Assembly (NCBI RefSeq): GCF_914767665.1
Contig: NC_059502.1
Location: 50,016,031-50,080,030 of the forward strand
Direction of reading: 5' to 3'
DNA length: 64,000 bases
From: Harmonia axyridis
Taxonomy: Eukaryota > Arthropoda > Insecta > Coleoptera > Coccinellidae
Numbering within the stretch: the stretch's first letter is position 1; each line of letters opens with the position of its first letter. Of this stretch, positions 10,637 to 22,127 are shown piece by piece. Under the pieces are notes generated by a model that was not told the DNA's origin, made no database searches, and saw only the letters and a program-made list of their open reading frames with translations. Position numbers and translations under genes: made by a program.

Positions 10637-11135
10637 ATGAGTGTGTGTGGGGACAGTATGTTGGACGTGTTGCCGTCTCCAGGGTTTTACGGCAGATCCG
10701 GGATTTTAGAGACGTTCGTGAGGAACCAGTGGTACAGGGTGTTCGTCACGTTGGAAGAGGACTATCTCAGCATAACGCTCGATGAGTCCTGCGAGAACAC
10801 GACCACGCTGAACGGCACCCTCAACAATAACATCGAAACGCCGAGTGGCCTAAGTGACACGCCGGACGTTCCGGACTCAGTGGCGAACCAGAAAAGATTA
10901 GTGAGGGTTATCAAGTCGGAAAATAACGGTTTGGGTATTTCGATCAAGGGCGGCAGGGAGAACAAGATGCCAATCTTGATCAGTAAGATTTTCAAGGGTA
11001 TGGCAGCCGATCAGACTGAACAACTTTACGTCGGCGATGCTATTTTAGCGGTGAACGGAGAGGATCTGAGAGAATCGACACACGACGAGGCTGTCAAAGC
11101 TTTGAAAAGAGCGGGAAAGATCGTGGAACTGGAAG
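10637..11135 (+). CDS. Syn1: Syntrophin (alpha/beta type), first coding exon
   Basis: 166 codons plus one base. Residues ~18-50 (GILETFVRNQWYRVFVTL and following) form the first half of the split PH domain. Residues ~86-166 form the PDZ domain, with the carboxylate-binding loop GLGI (SENNGLGISIKGG) and the family signature MPILISKIFKGMAADQ. The PDZ insertion within PH1 and this wording are typical of alpha/beta syntrophins, the cytoplasmic adaptors that link dystrophin to channels and signalling proteins at the membrane. ATG at 10637 is the only good start: GILE follows 17 residues later, as in the family. The exon ends in the codon after VELE, where the family continues VKY. The frame stays open into the intron only to 11164, an artefact. 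The rest of the protein is not in view. Confidence 0.9.
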
Positions 11136-11142
11136 GTTTGTA
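11134..11142 (+). other. Splice donor of syntrophin exon 1 (phase 1)
   Basis: AG|GTTTGTA, with the intron starting at 11136. One base (G) of the next codon stays in the exon, compatible with the valine that follows ELE in syntrophins. The domain homology stops exactly here. Confidence 0.75.
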
Positions 11143-12469
11143 TTTTGCTGAAGACGCATGTTGATCGCATGAATAATCTAGTCACTAAGGGTTCAAAAAC
11201 ATATATGATTTTGAAGAGTTGATCCCTCGGTTGATCGCAATTCTAGAGCTCAACATACGACGATTTTGCCCAACATGCCATATACCTACCTTATACAAAC
11301 TTTGCTTGTTTCCGAAACACCGGGTGTTTGAAGTAAGAATAGGGATTTCGATTTTCGCAACTATTTTTCATAGTTTTACAATTACCCTATAAAAATGAGC
11401 AATTCGCGACAATTACTAGAGGATATACCTTCGCCTTAAGATGAAACATATGGTTTTTGAAAGATAGGGCACCACCACATTATTCTCTACAATTTGGTGA
11501 ATATTTTAATGGCAGTTTCATCATCGATGGATTGGTTGTAGGAGTGAGCTTGCTTAACCACCAATAATCCTGATTTTAATCTTTAAGATTTTTCAATTTG
11601 GTCAATAACACCGCTACATTTTTGATATTTTGTTATTATTTTACTGATAGTTGCTCCGGTTCACTGAATACAATCGAATATAACTATAGTACTTTATAAG
11701 CAATGGAAAATTAGAGCCAGTATTGGCAAACTTCAAGCCAGGAAACTTAAAATTATTAATTTTCAAATAGCAATTTTAAAAACATGAAAAATTATTGCAA
11801 AATTCGAAATCCATATTTTAAACTTTAAATACCTGATATCTCGGAAACTAGCAATGTGAGTATATTGCACCTGGCATTTTTTTCAAAATCATTGTATTTT
11901 GATGTCTACAATCTAAAATTCAGAGATTGTACATTCTTTCTGAACCTTCCTGTATATAGAGAATATAAATAAACTTCATTAAAATTGTATTAAAGCCAAT
12001 CATTTGTTTCACCCTAATAAGATCTATGAATGTTTTGCTATTCGAGGAATCATCAAGCTGAATGAAAAAAAAAAGCAAATATCTTTTAACTAAAATAAAT
12101 TAAGAAGAGTGGGAATATTGGTTAAAAAGTAAATAACATGGTTACCTCGATGGTTATTCTTATTTGAATATCCTAATTTGAAAATCTCTATGCATAATTT
12201 CGCTGTATTTGAGTTTAACTTTATTTACAAATGCAAATTAATAATAATCAACGATCTAGCACCTACAGGTATCATAGAATTTAGCGGTAAAACTATATGT
12301 GTATACACAGTATACCTACATCATAATCCTTTTACTATTATATGAATTGAAGCAGTGTGAAATCTCAAGATGTTAACACGCTGTGTTTCAAAGGTTTCGA
12401 GAAACAGCTTCAAATTTATATTTTGAGTCTGGTAGTACCGAGGATAGTACCTTCCTATCAACTTTAATA
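11143..12469 (+). other. Presumed syntrophin intron 1, unassigned part
   Basis: AT-rich with no coding signal and no clear element ends. It is treated as intron because the exon upstream ends in a donor and no further exon was found. Confidence 0.45.
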
Positions 12470-12968
12470 GAAATAGAAATATTTATTCACTATCAGAAAC
12501 ATTCCATTGTTCATTACAAACAATAAAAGGAAGGCATGTCAAAAAAAAAATAATAAACTTTACAATCCTACATTATCAAAGAACTCCTTTGAAGAATATG
12601 GTTCACAGCTTATAATCTGCTTATACTTCCTTTTTGAATGGCCTTAAGTTACTAAGTTCTCTAATTCTTTCTGGTAGAGATTCAAAAAGTCTTATTGCCA
12701 TATAGATCATATTTCTTTCAGACAGGTTTCTGGAATGCAATGGATAGAAATATCTGATGTTCTGCCTGGTGTCGTTCTTATTCCTACATTCTTCAAAATA
12801 GTGACCGAGATAGTGACTATGCTTATATCCTCTATAATTCGAATTTTTTGATTGTTCATCATTTATCATTGAATTCAACTTCCAAATTAACTTGCCAGCA
12901 ACAATCTTTTTTCTTAAATTTATTTTCCGTGTCGTTATTGAAAAAAGAGGTATGGTATGCACTGGCAC
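12470..12968 (-). mobile_element. LINE 3' end fragment
   Basis: A - strand ORF (12968-12621) contains IRYFYPLHSRNLSERNMIY and ESLPERIRELSNLRPFKKEV, typical of the extreme C-terminus of insect LINE ORF2 proteins, followed by an A/T-rich 3' UTR down to about 12470. The RT core is missing, so this is a 5'-truncated insertion. It is a different family from the LINE at 186-4345, judging by the tail wording. Confidence 0.65.
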
Positions 12969-14525
12969 TCTTCAAAGAATACGTTGTCCTCTAACCCATT
13001 GCGTGCGTTGCTTTAGTTTAGAGGTTCATTTCCACACTTCTATCATCAAATTGTTATACTCAGTATGATAATAATATCAGTACTTTCTGTTTTCTTAATT
13101 TTATCCCACGTAAAAGCACAAGAGTAGAAACTTCAAGCCAAAAGCTCTTATTCGACGGTAAACTGTAGGTAGGGTTACATGACGTCCTTCTTTTCTGGTT
13201 CACTTCTTGTCTACGACGTTTTTGACCTTCTCTAGGCCATGCTTGATAAAACCGTACTCCAGAGGAGTAGTTACGGTTAAGAGGAAATACTACACGTGAC
13301 TGCTCAGTTCAAAACGAAAATATAGATTTTTCCCTTTATAACCAGTGATTTTTATGTGATTTTCACATAATTTCTTCAAAGAATAATGTAAATTGTAGAA
13401 TGCAATATTTTTAATTTGCGAATGAGTAAAAATTGTTGGCAACTTTTCGTTATTCGAAAAGACAAAGTACAAAGCACTGATATATTTTCGAAGTATACTT
13501 AAGAAAAACCTAAAAAAAATCATTACAGAAGAGGTGAAAATATAATTTTGTAAATAAAATAATCGAACGTCGCACAGGGCAGCTCTTTAATCATATGATT
13601 CGTAAAGAGAAAGAATATAAAGTGAATGTACAACTTCGTACACCGTCCAAAGTTTGGTCATCGCAGGAGTGCCAGAAGGAAAATGTCGAGGGAAATCGAG
13701 AGGGAAATGCATGCTAGAACTTAATGTTTAACTGATAATCGCGGAAAGCCACATGATGATAATCCCCCTCAAGACGATTATCAAATTTCTTTAAATGAAA
13801 AAAGGACACAAAATCAAAATAATTGCAACCAAAAAAAACAAAACTGAAAACGACTTACTCTTTCAAGAAATATATCCAGGTGATTTGATTTCGATGGAAG
13901 CAACAAGTAAAACGAATTTTTATAGAACTAGATTATTTAGAATTAAATTTCAATCAATCACATTCTTTAACTAGTTGGGCATTTCTTTCCAAGTTTGGTC
14001 AAAAATTCCAACGTCTTCTTGGTGTTGAATTTTTCATGACACAGTCTATACATATATGAAAAAATAGTTTAGGATTTTTATGAAGACTGTCTTATACAAT
14101 GCCTGATGTTTATGAATCAGGGTAGGCGATTGCAGCAATAATATTGTTTTTTTTTGTTTTTATAGGGTGGCAACGAAATGCATAAAAATTAACATCCTGT
14201 ATTGCTCGGGATGCGTTTATTTTATTTTGAAATATACAAATTGGGATTTCATGAGTATAACGCCATTCATGTGAGATCTTGTTTATATTAATTCTTTTGT
14301 AGTCGGGTAGATGTTTCCATACTTCAGAACAAATGACTGCTGAGATGCTCCACACTGGTTTTGAAAGTTACCAGTTTGTCAGTCAAAAAATAGTACACCC
14401 TGTAAAAATAAATGATTTCATTAGTAAAATGTTTATTCCATGAGGTGGTTAATTAAAAACTAAAATTGAACTGTTTTTTGACCAAGTTTTTTGCTTGAGA
14501 ATTTTCTTTTTTCATTCACAGATTG
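12969..14525. other. Unassigned, possible Tc1-like fragment
   Basis: Mostly anonymous AT-rich DNA. On the - strand near 13240-13130, a short decayed stretch reads RHVTLPTVYRRIRAFGLK, like the second helix-turn-helix of a Tc1-type transposase. It is too short to be sure. The 81-codon ORF at 14110-14355 has no recognisable motif. Confidence 0.3.
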
Positions 14526-14529
14526 TAAA

Positions 14530-15465
14530 GGGTGTTTTTTTAGAGCTATAGAACTTTAAATTGCAATAAAACAACGATGGATGATTCGATTGACATGAAT
14601 TTTATTTATCCGCAAGATAATCTTGGGGCATTACATTTTAAATATGATTTCTGGCATATGACCGCCACGGCTGGCTCGGATGTAGTCCAATCTGGACGTC
14701 CAATTTTCGATGACTTTTTCCAGTATTTGTGGCCGTATATCGGCAATAACACGGCGAATGTTGTCTTCCAAATGGTCAAGGGTTTGTGGCTTATTCGCAT
14801 AGACCAATGACTTTACATAGCCCCACAGAAAGTAGTCTAGCGGTGTTAAATCACAAGATCTTGGAGGCCAATTCACAGGTCCAAAACGTGAAATTAGGCG
14901 GTCGCCAAACGTGTCTTTCAATAAATCGATTGTGGCACGAGCTGTGTGACATGTTGCGCCATCTTGTTGGAACCACAGCTCCTGGACATCATGGTTGTTC
15001 AATTCAGGAATGAAAAAGTTAGTAATCATGGCTCTTCCCCGATCACCATTGACTGTAACGTTCTGGCCATCATCGTTATTGAAGAAGTACGGACCAATGA
15101 TTTTACCAGCCCATAAAGCGCACCAAACAGTCAGTTTTTCTGGATGTAACGGTGTTTCGACATATACTTGAGGATTAGCTTCACTCCAAATGCGGCAGTT
15201 TTGTTTGTGGACGTAGCCATTCAACCAGAAGTGCGCTTCATCGCTAAACAAAATAAAATGGACGTAGTGCGCGATACGTATTCCGCACAGAACCATTATT
15301 TTTTAAATAAAATTGCACTATTTGTAAGCGTTGTTCAGGAGTGAGTCTATTCATGATGAATTGCCAAACCAAACTGAGAATAAATCACTTGACAGCTGTT
15401 AAATCGGTCGCCATCTCGAATAGTAACGCCAACTTAAAGTTATATACCTCGAAAAAAAAACACCC
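14530..15465 (-). mobile_element. DD41D (rosa-like) mariner-superfamily element, copy 1
   Basis: Ends GGGTGTTTTTTTAGAG at 14530 and the inverse TTTTTTCACCC-type end at 15465 bracket a - strand transposase ORF (15296-14631, 221 codons). Catalytic blocks are FSDEAHFW (first Asp), FQQDGATCHTA (second Asp) and CDLTPLDYFLWG (third Asp). Forty-one residues separate the second and third Asp, which defines the DD41D group. The N-terminal DNA-binding half is deleted: the reading enters the catalytic domain after an unrelated 15-residue lead. The same deletion junction occurs in copy 2. The protein may fold as a catalytic domain but could not bind the element ends. Confidence 0.8.
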
Positions 15466-16048
15466 GTTGTAATGAGCAACCCTCGTACCTACGTGTAACC
15501 AGAATAACAAACTTTGTGGTTCTAGAATGCCACGTTGCAAAATGAAATGAGACTATCCTCTCAGAAAATTTATAATGAAAAATGGAAAGATCTCTAAGGA
15601 AAATACTCCCATAAGCTTTGCTCCATCAGCGATAGCTTCCCAAATTGAATTATCGAAGTTCACCAACATAAATCATTTCTACAGCATAAGCTGAATTTTT
15701 ATGATTTCGCGGAAACGAAGTTAATCAATCACTTAGATCAGTTCCAAGAGGCGAATATTCCAAATTATCGTTGTTGTCGGTGTAATTCGCTCTTCCGATG
15801 AGAATCCGAGATGAATGATGGACCTCCTGACATATTTTTCGAGTTGGCCACAAGCCTAATGGACCCGCCGAAATCCACATGCCTGCTCGAATAATGAAAT
15901 TGAATCGATACATCATCCTGATTTGATATTTTCTATAGAAAACATCATTTAATTGATTGCAAATACTAGTAATTTTAATTTCCACTATTTATTAATGTGC
16001 AGAAAAAACACTGCACAGTTAAGCTTCTCTTACATTTTAAAAATTAGG
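15466..16048. other. Unassigned
   Basis: Contains an 86-codon - strand ORF (15985-15725) without recognisable motifs. No element ends seen. Confidence 0.4.
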
Positions 16049-16680
16049 TGTACAACTTGGCTTCCGCCGTTTTTCCATAGATGGCTGTAGCGGTAAGTGG
16101 TAGTCGAAATAAATAGATCGTAGATGTCATACAATAAGCTTAGGTATTCGTAAACATAACGACATCGAAATATTAGTTGATATGCGTCTTAATTATAAAG
16201 ATATTCTCGATTGAACATGTCAGCTTACGAGCAAAATTCTCGTCATTCGCCAGAGGTTTAAATTTTCTTATTTAATATTAGTATTATTATTATTATCATC
16301 ATTATTAGAACTCTTTATTGCAAATTCATATTTAACAGAAGTGTGTATAAAAATGTGCAATCGGTGATATGTAGCAATCTGCGGCCGAGGCTCATCGAAT
16401 GCTGTCAAATACTCATGGTGAGGCCTCTATTAGTGAAAGAATATGCGGAGAGTGGTTTCAACGCTTCAAGTACAGTGATGTTGATGTCGAATACCAGAAT
16501 GGCGGTGAAAGAGAGAAGGTTTTTGAAGATGCAGAATTGAAGGCATTACTTGATCAAGACTCTTGTCACATGCAACAATAATTGGCAGTATCATTGGGAG
16601 TGAAGCAACAAGCCATTTCAAAACGCCTGGAAGTTATGGAAATGATTCAGAAACAAAAAAATTGACGTATGGGCTGAAGA
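16049..16680 (+). mobile_element. Mariner element, 5' half, broken
   Basis: Starts with the terminus TGTACAACTTGGCTTCCGCC, related to the end at ~52082. The N-terminal transposase region follows: the region corresponding to YEPNSRH/REVL, then EASISERICGEWFQRFK (16429-16480), VFEDAELKALLDQDSC and LGVKQQAISKRLEVM, which are the helix-turn-helix blocks of mariner. It is interrupted at about 16283-16375 by a LINE tail fragment, carries stops, and ends without the catalytic domain. Same family as the mariner in the large palindrome. Confidence 0.7.
16283..16375 (-). mobile_element. 5'-truncated LINE tail inserted in the mariner
   Basis: Alignment with the related mariner at 51836-51880 shows about 100 extra bases here, beginning with an (ATT)n tract and followed by TCTTTATTGC. 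That is the inverse of the LINE end found at ~21830. It is a very short, 5'-truncated insertion. Confidence 0.5.
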
Positions 16681-17502
16681 CCCTGTAAAATTTGGTGAAA
16701 AATCATTACAATTTTTCCAGAAATAATTAATCATTTCTAAATTGAATTTTATGAACAAATCAAATGATAGTTTTTGTCGAATATTTCCCTCGTCTTAATT
16801 TCTATCAATCAAAAACGCACAATTTTGAATTAAAAATGGTTTTAAGATAGAAAAACTTTTTATTTGAGTTATTTTCTGTGTTTTCCGGATGTCACAGAAT
16901 ACTCCACACAGTTAGAAATTGCGGTTTTTCCTCATTCAAAGTTCTTCCTCGATAACTTTTGAAGTATTCATTTTAGGTTTAGAGGATCTATGTTTAAGTA
17001 ACCTCCCTTCTTTTTATACCAAGAATTTACTGAAATAATAAAAAATATAGGTTCTAATTTGAAAATCTTGAGTTTTGATGAATTTTAGTTGTCCAACCTG
17101 ATATTCTGATATACATTTGCCTGTACATTTTTGGTCTAAACCTCAAATAGTCTCAGAAAACTACATATTTGCAAAATTTAAAATGAAAAAGGTTTTTTCG
17201 AGAAAAACTTTTACTGCAGAAATATACAAAGAAATGTGAGTTTTCGTCGCCACCATTTTTTTCATAAGAATCCCAACTCATGTATCTTTGAGTTTATACC
17301 CAAGGTATGGCATACCTATTGTTGATATTGCCATCAAAAATGCTATCTGATGATGCAATAATATACTGGGTGGGCCATTTGAAATATGGAAGTAGTAGTC
17401 TGTTTCCGGTTTAATCGGAAGTTGTAAAAATCTGACAAATATTTTAGGGATAAAGTTTATTGTCCCAAACCCCAACATGCAAATTTTCGGCACAAAATTA
17501 TG
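16681..17502. other. Unassigned, AT-rich
   Basis: No coding signal. Short phrases such as the one near 17370 (GGGTGGGCCATTTGAAATAT) resemble ends of non-autonomous DNA elements, but no partner was found. Confidence 0.35.
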
Positions 17503-17548
17503 ATTAGTTTTCCATAAACGTCTTATTAGACGTTTATGGAAAACTAAT
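17503..17548. repeat. Perfect hairpin, 21-bp arms
   Basis: ATTAGTTTTCCATAAACGTC plus one T is followed by a 4-base loop (TATT) and the exact inverse. It is followed at once by repeated TTGGCC words (17548-17580). It is probably the centre or end of a small transposon. Confidence 0.8.
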
Positions 17549-18254
17549 TGGCCTATTGGCCTAGTTGGCCTATTGGCCAACGCCGTGAATCACCCTGTAT
17601 ATGCATGTGTCTGTTACTTATGAAATAGTCTTGTCAAATACCATTCGGGCGTCTAATTTTTCCTGTGAAAAAAATCGAGAAAGCACAATGCGAAGTAATA
17701 TTTTTTTAACAAAAAGCATTCGTGCAGGTACGAAAATCCGAGTCGAAGACGAAATGTTGTTAAAATGTTATTCAACAACGCGCTTTTTCGATTTTTTTAG
17801 GAAAAATAAGATGACCTTATGATATAACTTACGAATATCTTGATACTTCTCCATGTTGAAATGAACTTGCGAACATTACCTATGTTTGTTTTCTGTAGAT
17901 CAGAGTACCCTAGTTACGGAGAGTATACTTATACAAAGCCAAAGGTCCTATCATAACATGACCATCTGGAGTTTATCGACTATGTAATCTGGCCCAAAGT
18001 GCAAGCTGCACTGAGGATGCAAACATTATTCACTAGAAACCACAAACATAATTATCACGAATCAAGCTAGACAAGGATTAAATGAGGCCGCTTATATTGT
18101 TTTATTTGCGCGTCAGTGTGGGTACTTGGAACTGATTGGAAACTATCGAATTGAATACATCTGTTCGAATCCAATCAATTTCTCACGAAGGTCTAGTTTA
18201 ATAGTGTCAAATTGATTTTGCGATTTGCGATGTATATTACCAATGTATAGAGTT
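17549..18254. other. Unassigned
   Basis: A 73-codon ORF (17601-17822) has no recognisable motif. No element ends found. Confidence 0.35.
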
Positions 18255-18830
18255 TTCCAATAAGAGGTTTCATTTCTATATTGAAGAAAAAACGAGTAGG
18301 TATATTTTAAGAGAAATCAACATTCATTTCTTTGTAAAGAGGAAGGTATATGACACTAACGATGAAAACCGATATCAGTCAAAGGGTAGTCACAGCTACG
18401 GTTGCAGTATCATATCCTTTCTATGAAATTTTCCATTACTGATGGCGCTACCGAGCTATTATTAATGAATTTCTATGACCATCAACAAGCAACGAAACAG
18501 TTCCAAATTGCGAAAAAAGTTTCTTTTCCGTGTTATTGGTGATCACAATTGGCCACCGACATCTTGTGATTTAACACCTTTAGACTTTTTCTTTTAGTGC
18601 TATGTGAAAGATGAGGTATATGACAATGCTCCAAAATCTATTTGAGACCTTGAATTTGAATTTCTTGAAGTTATAGAAGACATACCACTGCAAATGTGCG
18701 AATTCGTCATGGAAATTTTCTTGAAAAGAATATGTATGTTTCTCCATCGTTAATGGCATACCTTGCTCTTCACAATTAAATGAAAATCCATTGATTTCTC
18801 TTATAATATACTTTTTTATTTCAAATTCTG
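18255..18830. pseudogene. Element B remnants, two pieces head to head
   Basis: 18255-18440 reads on the - strand like the 3' end of element B (compare 29570-29700). From about 18440 the + strand shows B's C-terminal catalytic region in broken frames (the equivalent of WPPxSCDLTPLDFF at about 18550-18600) and runs to B's 3' end near 18825. The two pieces are inverted relative to each other, so this is a rearranged, dead copy. Confidence 0.5.
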
Positions 18831-18964
18831 TTCAAAGTCCATCGGTAAATTTATTGATAATAGGTATAAACCAATGAATGGTCTACTCCACTATATATTT
18901 AATTTATGTACTTTGCATTTCCGCAAGGTATCATCAGGTGATCTAAAATCAGAATGAAAAGTGT

Positions 18965-20590
18965 CCATGAAGTAAGCACCCACTTTTTTGAAAAATAAGA
19001 ATTTGTTTTTGTATTCGTTAGAAAATCGTAAGTAATTATTTGTAACACCAAAATTTTCATTTGCACCTCAAGGATACTGGTAGAAAAACATCGCATTCTG
19101 TTGGGGTGTTAATTTCACGATATTTTCGATTTTTCTCAAAAAAAAATTCTGTTTAACACCTAACTGCTACGCACGGGTCCTGAGAACCCATCGGTCCATT
19201 AATTTTTATAGAAAAATCATTTGAGCAGTCGTCAAAAGGAGGTCTCTAGGTATTCCTTAATATGGTTGAGTTTGAGCTGTCGAGGTGTGCCTAAGAAATA
19301 TAGATTCACATTTTCACCGATTGTGGATGTTTTTTGGTCCCAGGACCCGAGGATAGCAAATACGTTACACTTCTGCTATACAGAAGAGTGAAGAAATGAA
19401 GTGGTAAATATGATATGACTTTTGCGTGATGACGTTCGATGCGTAATTAGTGTTAAGATGCATTTTCCAGAATGTTAAATAGACCATTAACCAAGAAAAA
19501 TTAATTAGGCAATGCAATCAAAGTTGTACCCACATTAGTAGAAACAATAAGTACATAATACTGGTAGAAACATAACAAAAATTCGTATATACTTCTGTGG
19601 ATCTTTCGAATAAACTATCAAAGCAAAAGTTAACTATTGTTGAAACTGTGAACAAGAGGATGAATTTTTTCCTCAAAGAAACGAGAAGAACAGGAATCCG
19701 TTTTTGGTTTTCATTCAGAGTTGACGTTGATGTCTTACGTACCAAAGTGGAATAAATCTGTGGTATTGCTGTAGTATGATAAAGCAGTTGATGAGGAAAT
19801 CAAGAAACCTGATATAATTCTTTTTTATAATAGCACAACTGCAGGTGTCGATACGTTCTATCAAAAATGTAATACTGAAATATTCGTTTATAACCTAACC
19901 TATAATGGAAGAATATCACCCCTAACCTGCGAAGTTGGCACCCACATTATCAAGAATTCTATATTTTTCTTTTACTTTTTTTTTCGTTTGTTATCTAAAC
20001 TATAATAAAAAAATAACCGAAACTGCGCAGTTTACACCATATTGTCAAAACTTCTATATTTTTTGCTTCAGATAATAGATACTTCGCTCGATACTTCGTT
20101 AGTAATAGTTGTGTTGTGTTGTGTGTACAGATAATTACTCTCCAAACAAATCGAGAACAGTTAGGAATACTCATGGGTGCTAAATTTTCATATAAATGGT
20201 AGTATTTTCCTATTATAGATTTTTTATGAAAATAATTGTTTTGTTACAAATATTTATATAAACGAAGAACTTGGGTGCAAAAAAAAAGAGAATTTCAGAG
20301 GATTTGGATAGTAACTTCGCATTTTGGGGGTGTAATCTTCCCATTAAAGGTTAGGTTACAAACGAAAATATTTATATAAGAAGCAGTTAATAACGATGGA
20401 CTTTCAAACTGAATTTTTTTTCGAGAAAAATCGTTAAGTTATCACTCCAACGGAATGGGATGTTTCTCTACCAGTATCCTTGAGGAACAAATAAAAATTT
20501 TAGTGTTACAAATAGTTACTAACGAGTTACTAACGAATGCAAAAAATTCTTCATTTTCAAAAAAGTGGTTGCTAACTTCCCGGACACAAA
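18965..20590. repeat. Long-TIR element, arms ~180 bp
   Basis: Left arm 18965-19140 (starting GTGTCCATGAAGTAAGCACC) and right arm about 20400-20590 (ending GCTAACTTCCCGGACAC) are imperfect inverses; both contain the phrase AGGATACTGGTAGA or its inverse. The interior has no recognisable transposase; the 75-codon ORF at 19745-19518 has no motif. It is probably a non-autonomous DNA element. Confidence 0.55.
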
Positions 20591-21699
20591 TCAAATATCT
20601 TATTGTCTTATCAAAAAACCCTCTACTAAGTGATTTTAATGATGAAGTGAACACGAAATTCAATTTTAGATTTGGTCTAAGCTTGTAAACTTCACTAGAG
20701 TATGTTACTTGTGTAAATATTAGTTTCACAACAAATATCTGTTAATTAAATATCAATCTTCAACATGTAGAACTCAAATTGTGCCTAAAGTTTCCAGAGT
20801 GAAGTTGTTTCTATCAATCTAAATAACTTCTCTCCCCAAATTTCATATAGAATAATGTCTGCTCCCCTTTTACGGTAAACCTACATCATTACCACTCATT
20901 ATTCTTGTTTTACCTGGCGTGTTCGGAAAAGGAAACCTATTAATTCATCCCTTCGAGTACGATCCCATTTGCAGCATCAGTAAACATCAGAGATAATAGC
21001 TGTGCTCCATTATTTCTTTAGCGAATTCATTAATTACGAAACTACTTTGGTAAATAAGATTCCTGAGTTCCTGGCATTATGTCCTGACCAACATTCACAA
21101 ATGACCCATGTCCAAATCCGATGTGTTGCGGTTAACCTACGAGAGATACATACGGTTGAAAAACTTGCAGAACATGAGGAACAGGAACGGTTCTTCATGG
21201 ACGGTACTTGCCTCCCCAAGGCATAGAGAAATGATGTACCTATATTTACAATTCGTTTGAATTAGTAGTAAATAATATTATAGGCAAAATTTGAGATTGA
21301 AATGAAACTTTTCTGGTTTGGCAGATTTGGCAATAATTTCAAGAGAAAACGAGCTGTTGATCAGGTATTTCCCTTGTATAAAACACTGGTGAAATATTTT
21401 CAAGTTAAACAGGTGTTAAACAGGGTGTTTCATTATAAACTGGATAAATATGTATTTCATTTGTAGATTTGTCTGTGTCATCTTTCAGGGCTAAAGTCAG
21501 GGATGTAGTTTATAGGGATCAGTGCGGGCTCAGTAATCAGTAATTCTCTCTTCTTTTTTTTTTTTTGACACATATGACTCACTTATGGTTGAATTTTGAA
21601 ATCAGAAAGTTATTGAAATTTTTTCTTTGTGTTATGTCATTTTTTTTCTTTTTCAATCATTATTGTCTCGAGATGTATAAAGCTTTTTTTTATATATTT
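20591..21699. other. Unassigned, one orphan ORF
   Basis: 20591-20720 resembles DNA flanking element B at 27600-27690. A 74-codon + strand ORF (21002-21226) has a protein-like composition (ending HEEQERFFMDGTCLPKA) but no recognised family. It could be a decayed TE fragment. Confidence 0.3.
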
Positions 21700-21827
21700 T
21701 TCGTCAGGGTTCGAGTGGAAGAGCAGGGGTGTATGGCTTCATCACCATCTGAACTCCGCCCTGTGATTGATTTTTTCTGATGTTTTTTTTTTGGAATTGT
21801 AATATTTTTTATTCTCTTCAATAAAGG

Positions 21828-21860
<33 letters not shown>
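21700..21860 (+). mobile_element. LINE 3' end with (ATT)n tail
   Basis: The phrase GGTTCGAGTGGAAGAGCAGG begins a short 3' UTR ending in CAATAAAGGC and then (ATT)n at 21832-21858. This is a common CR1/Jockey-type LINE ending. Only the tail is present. Confidence 0.55.
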
Positions 21861-22127
21861 ATATATGTAGTCGTGTAATGACGTTTCACATATATACATA
21901 ACTGACCAAATGAAATATTGCTCAGAAATGTTTGAGCGATATTTTATTGAGTGTGCTGTGTGATCAGTTACGTATAATCTTTGAAGTTACGATTTCTGGT
22001 CATATCAGAGTATTTTTGAGTGCTTAATTCAGAGAAGACGTAGAACTGAAAAAAAATTCAAAATGCTGGAAAACCTGCAACGTTCGAGGCAAATTACATA
22101 TCTGAACTTGACTTGATCAGAGATATA

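Noticed and set aside
10762..10995. - strand ORF opposite the syntrophin exon
   Set aside because: Shadow of the real coding strand; no motif.
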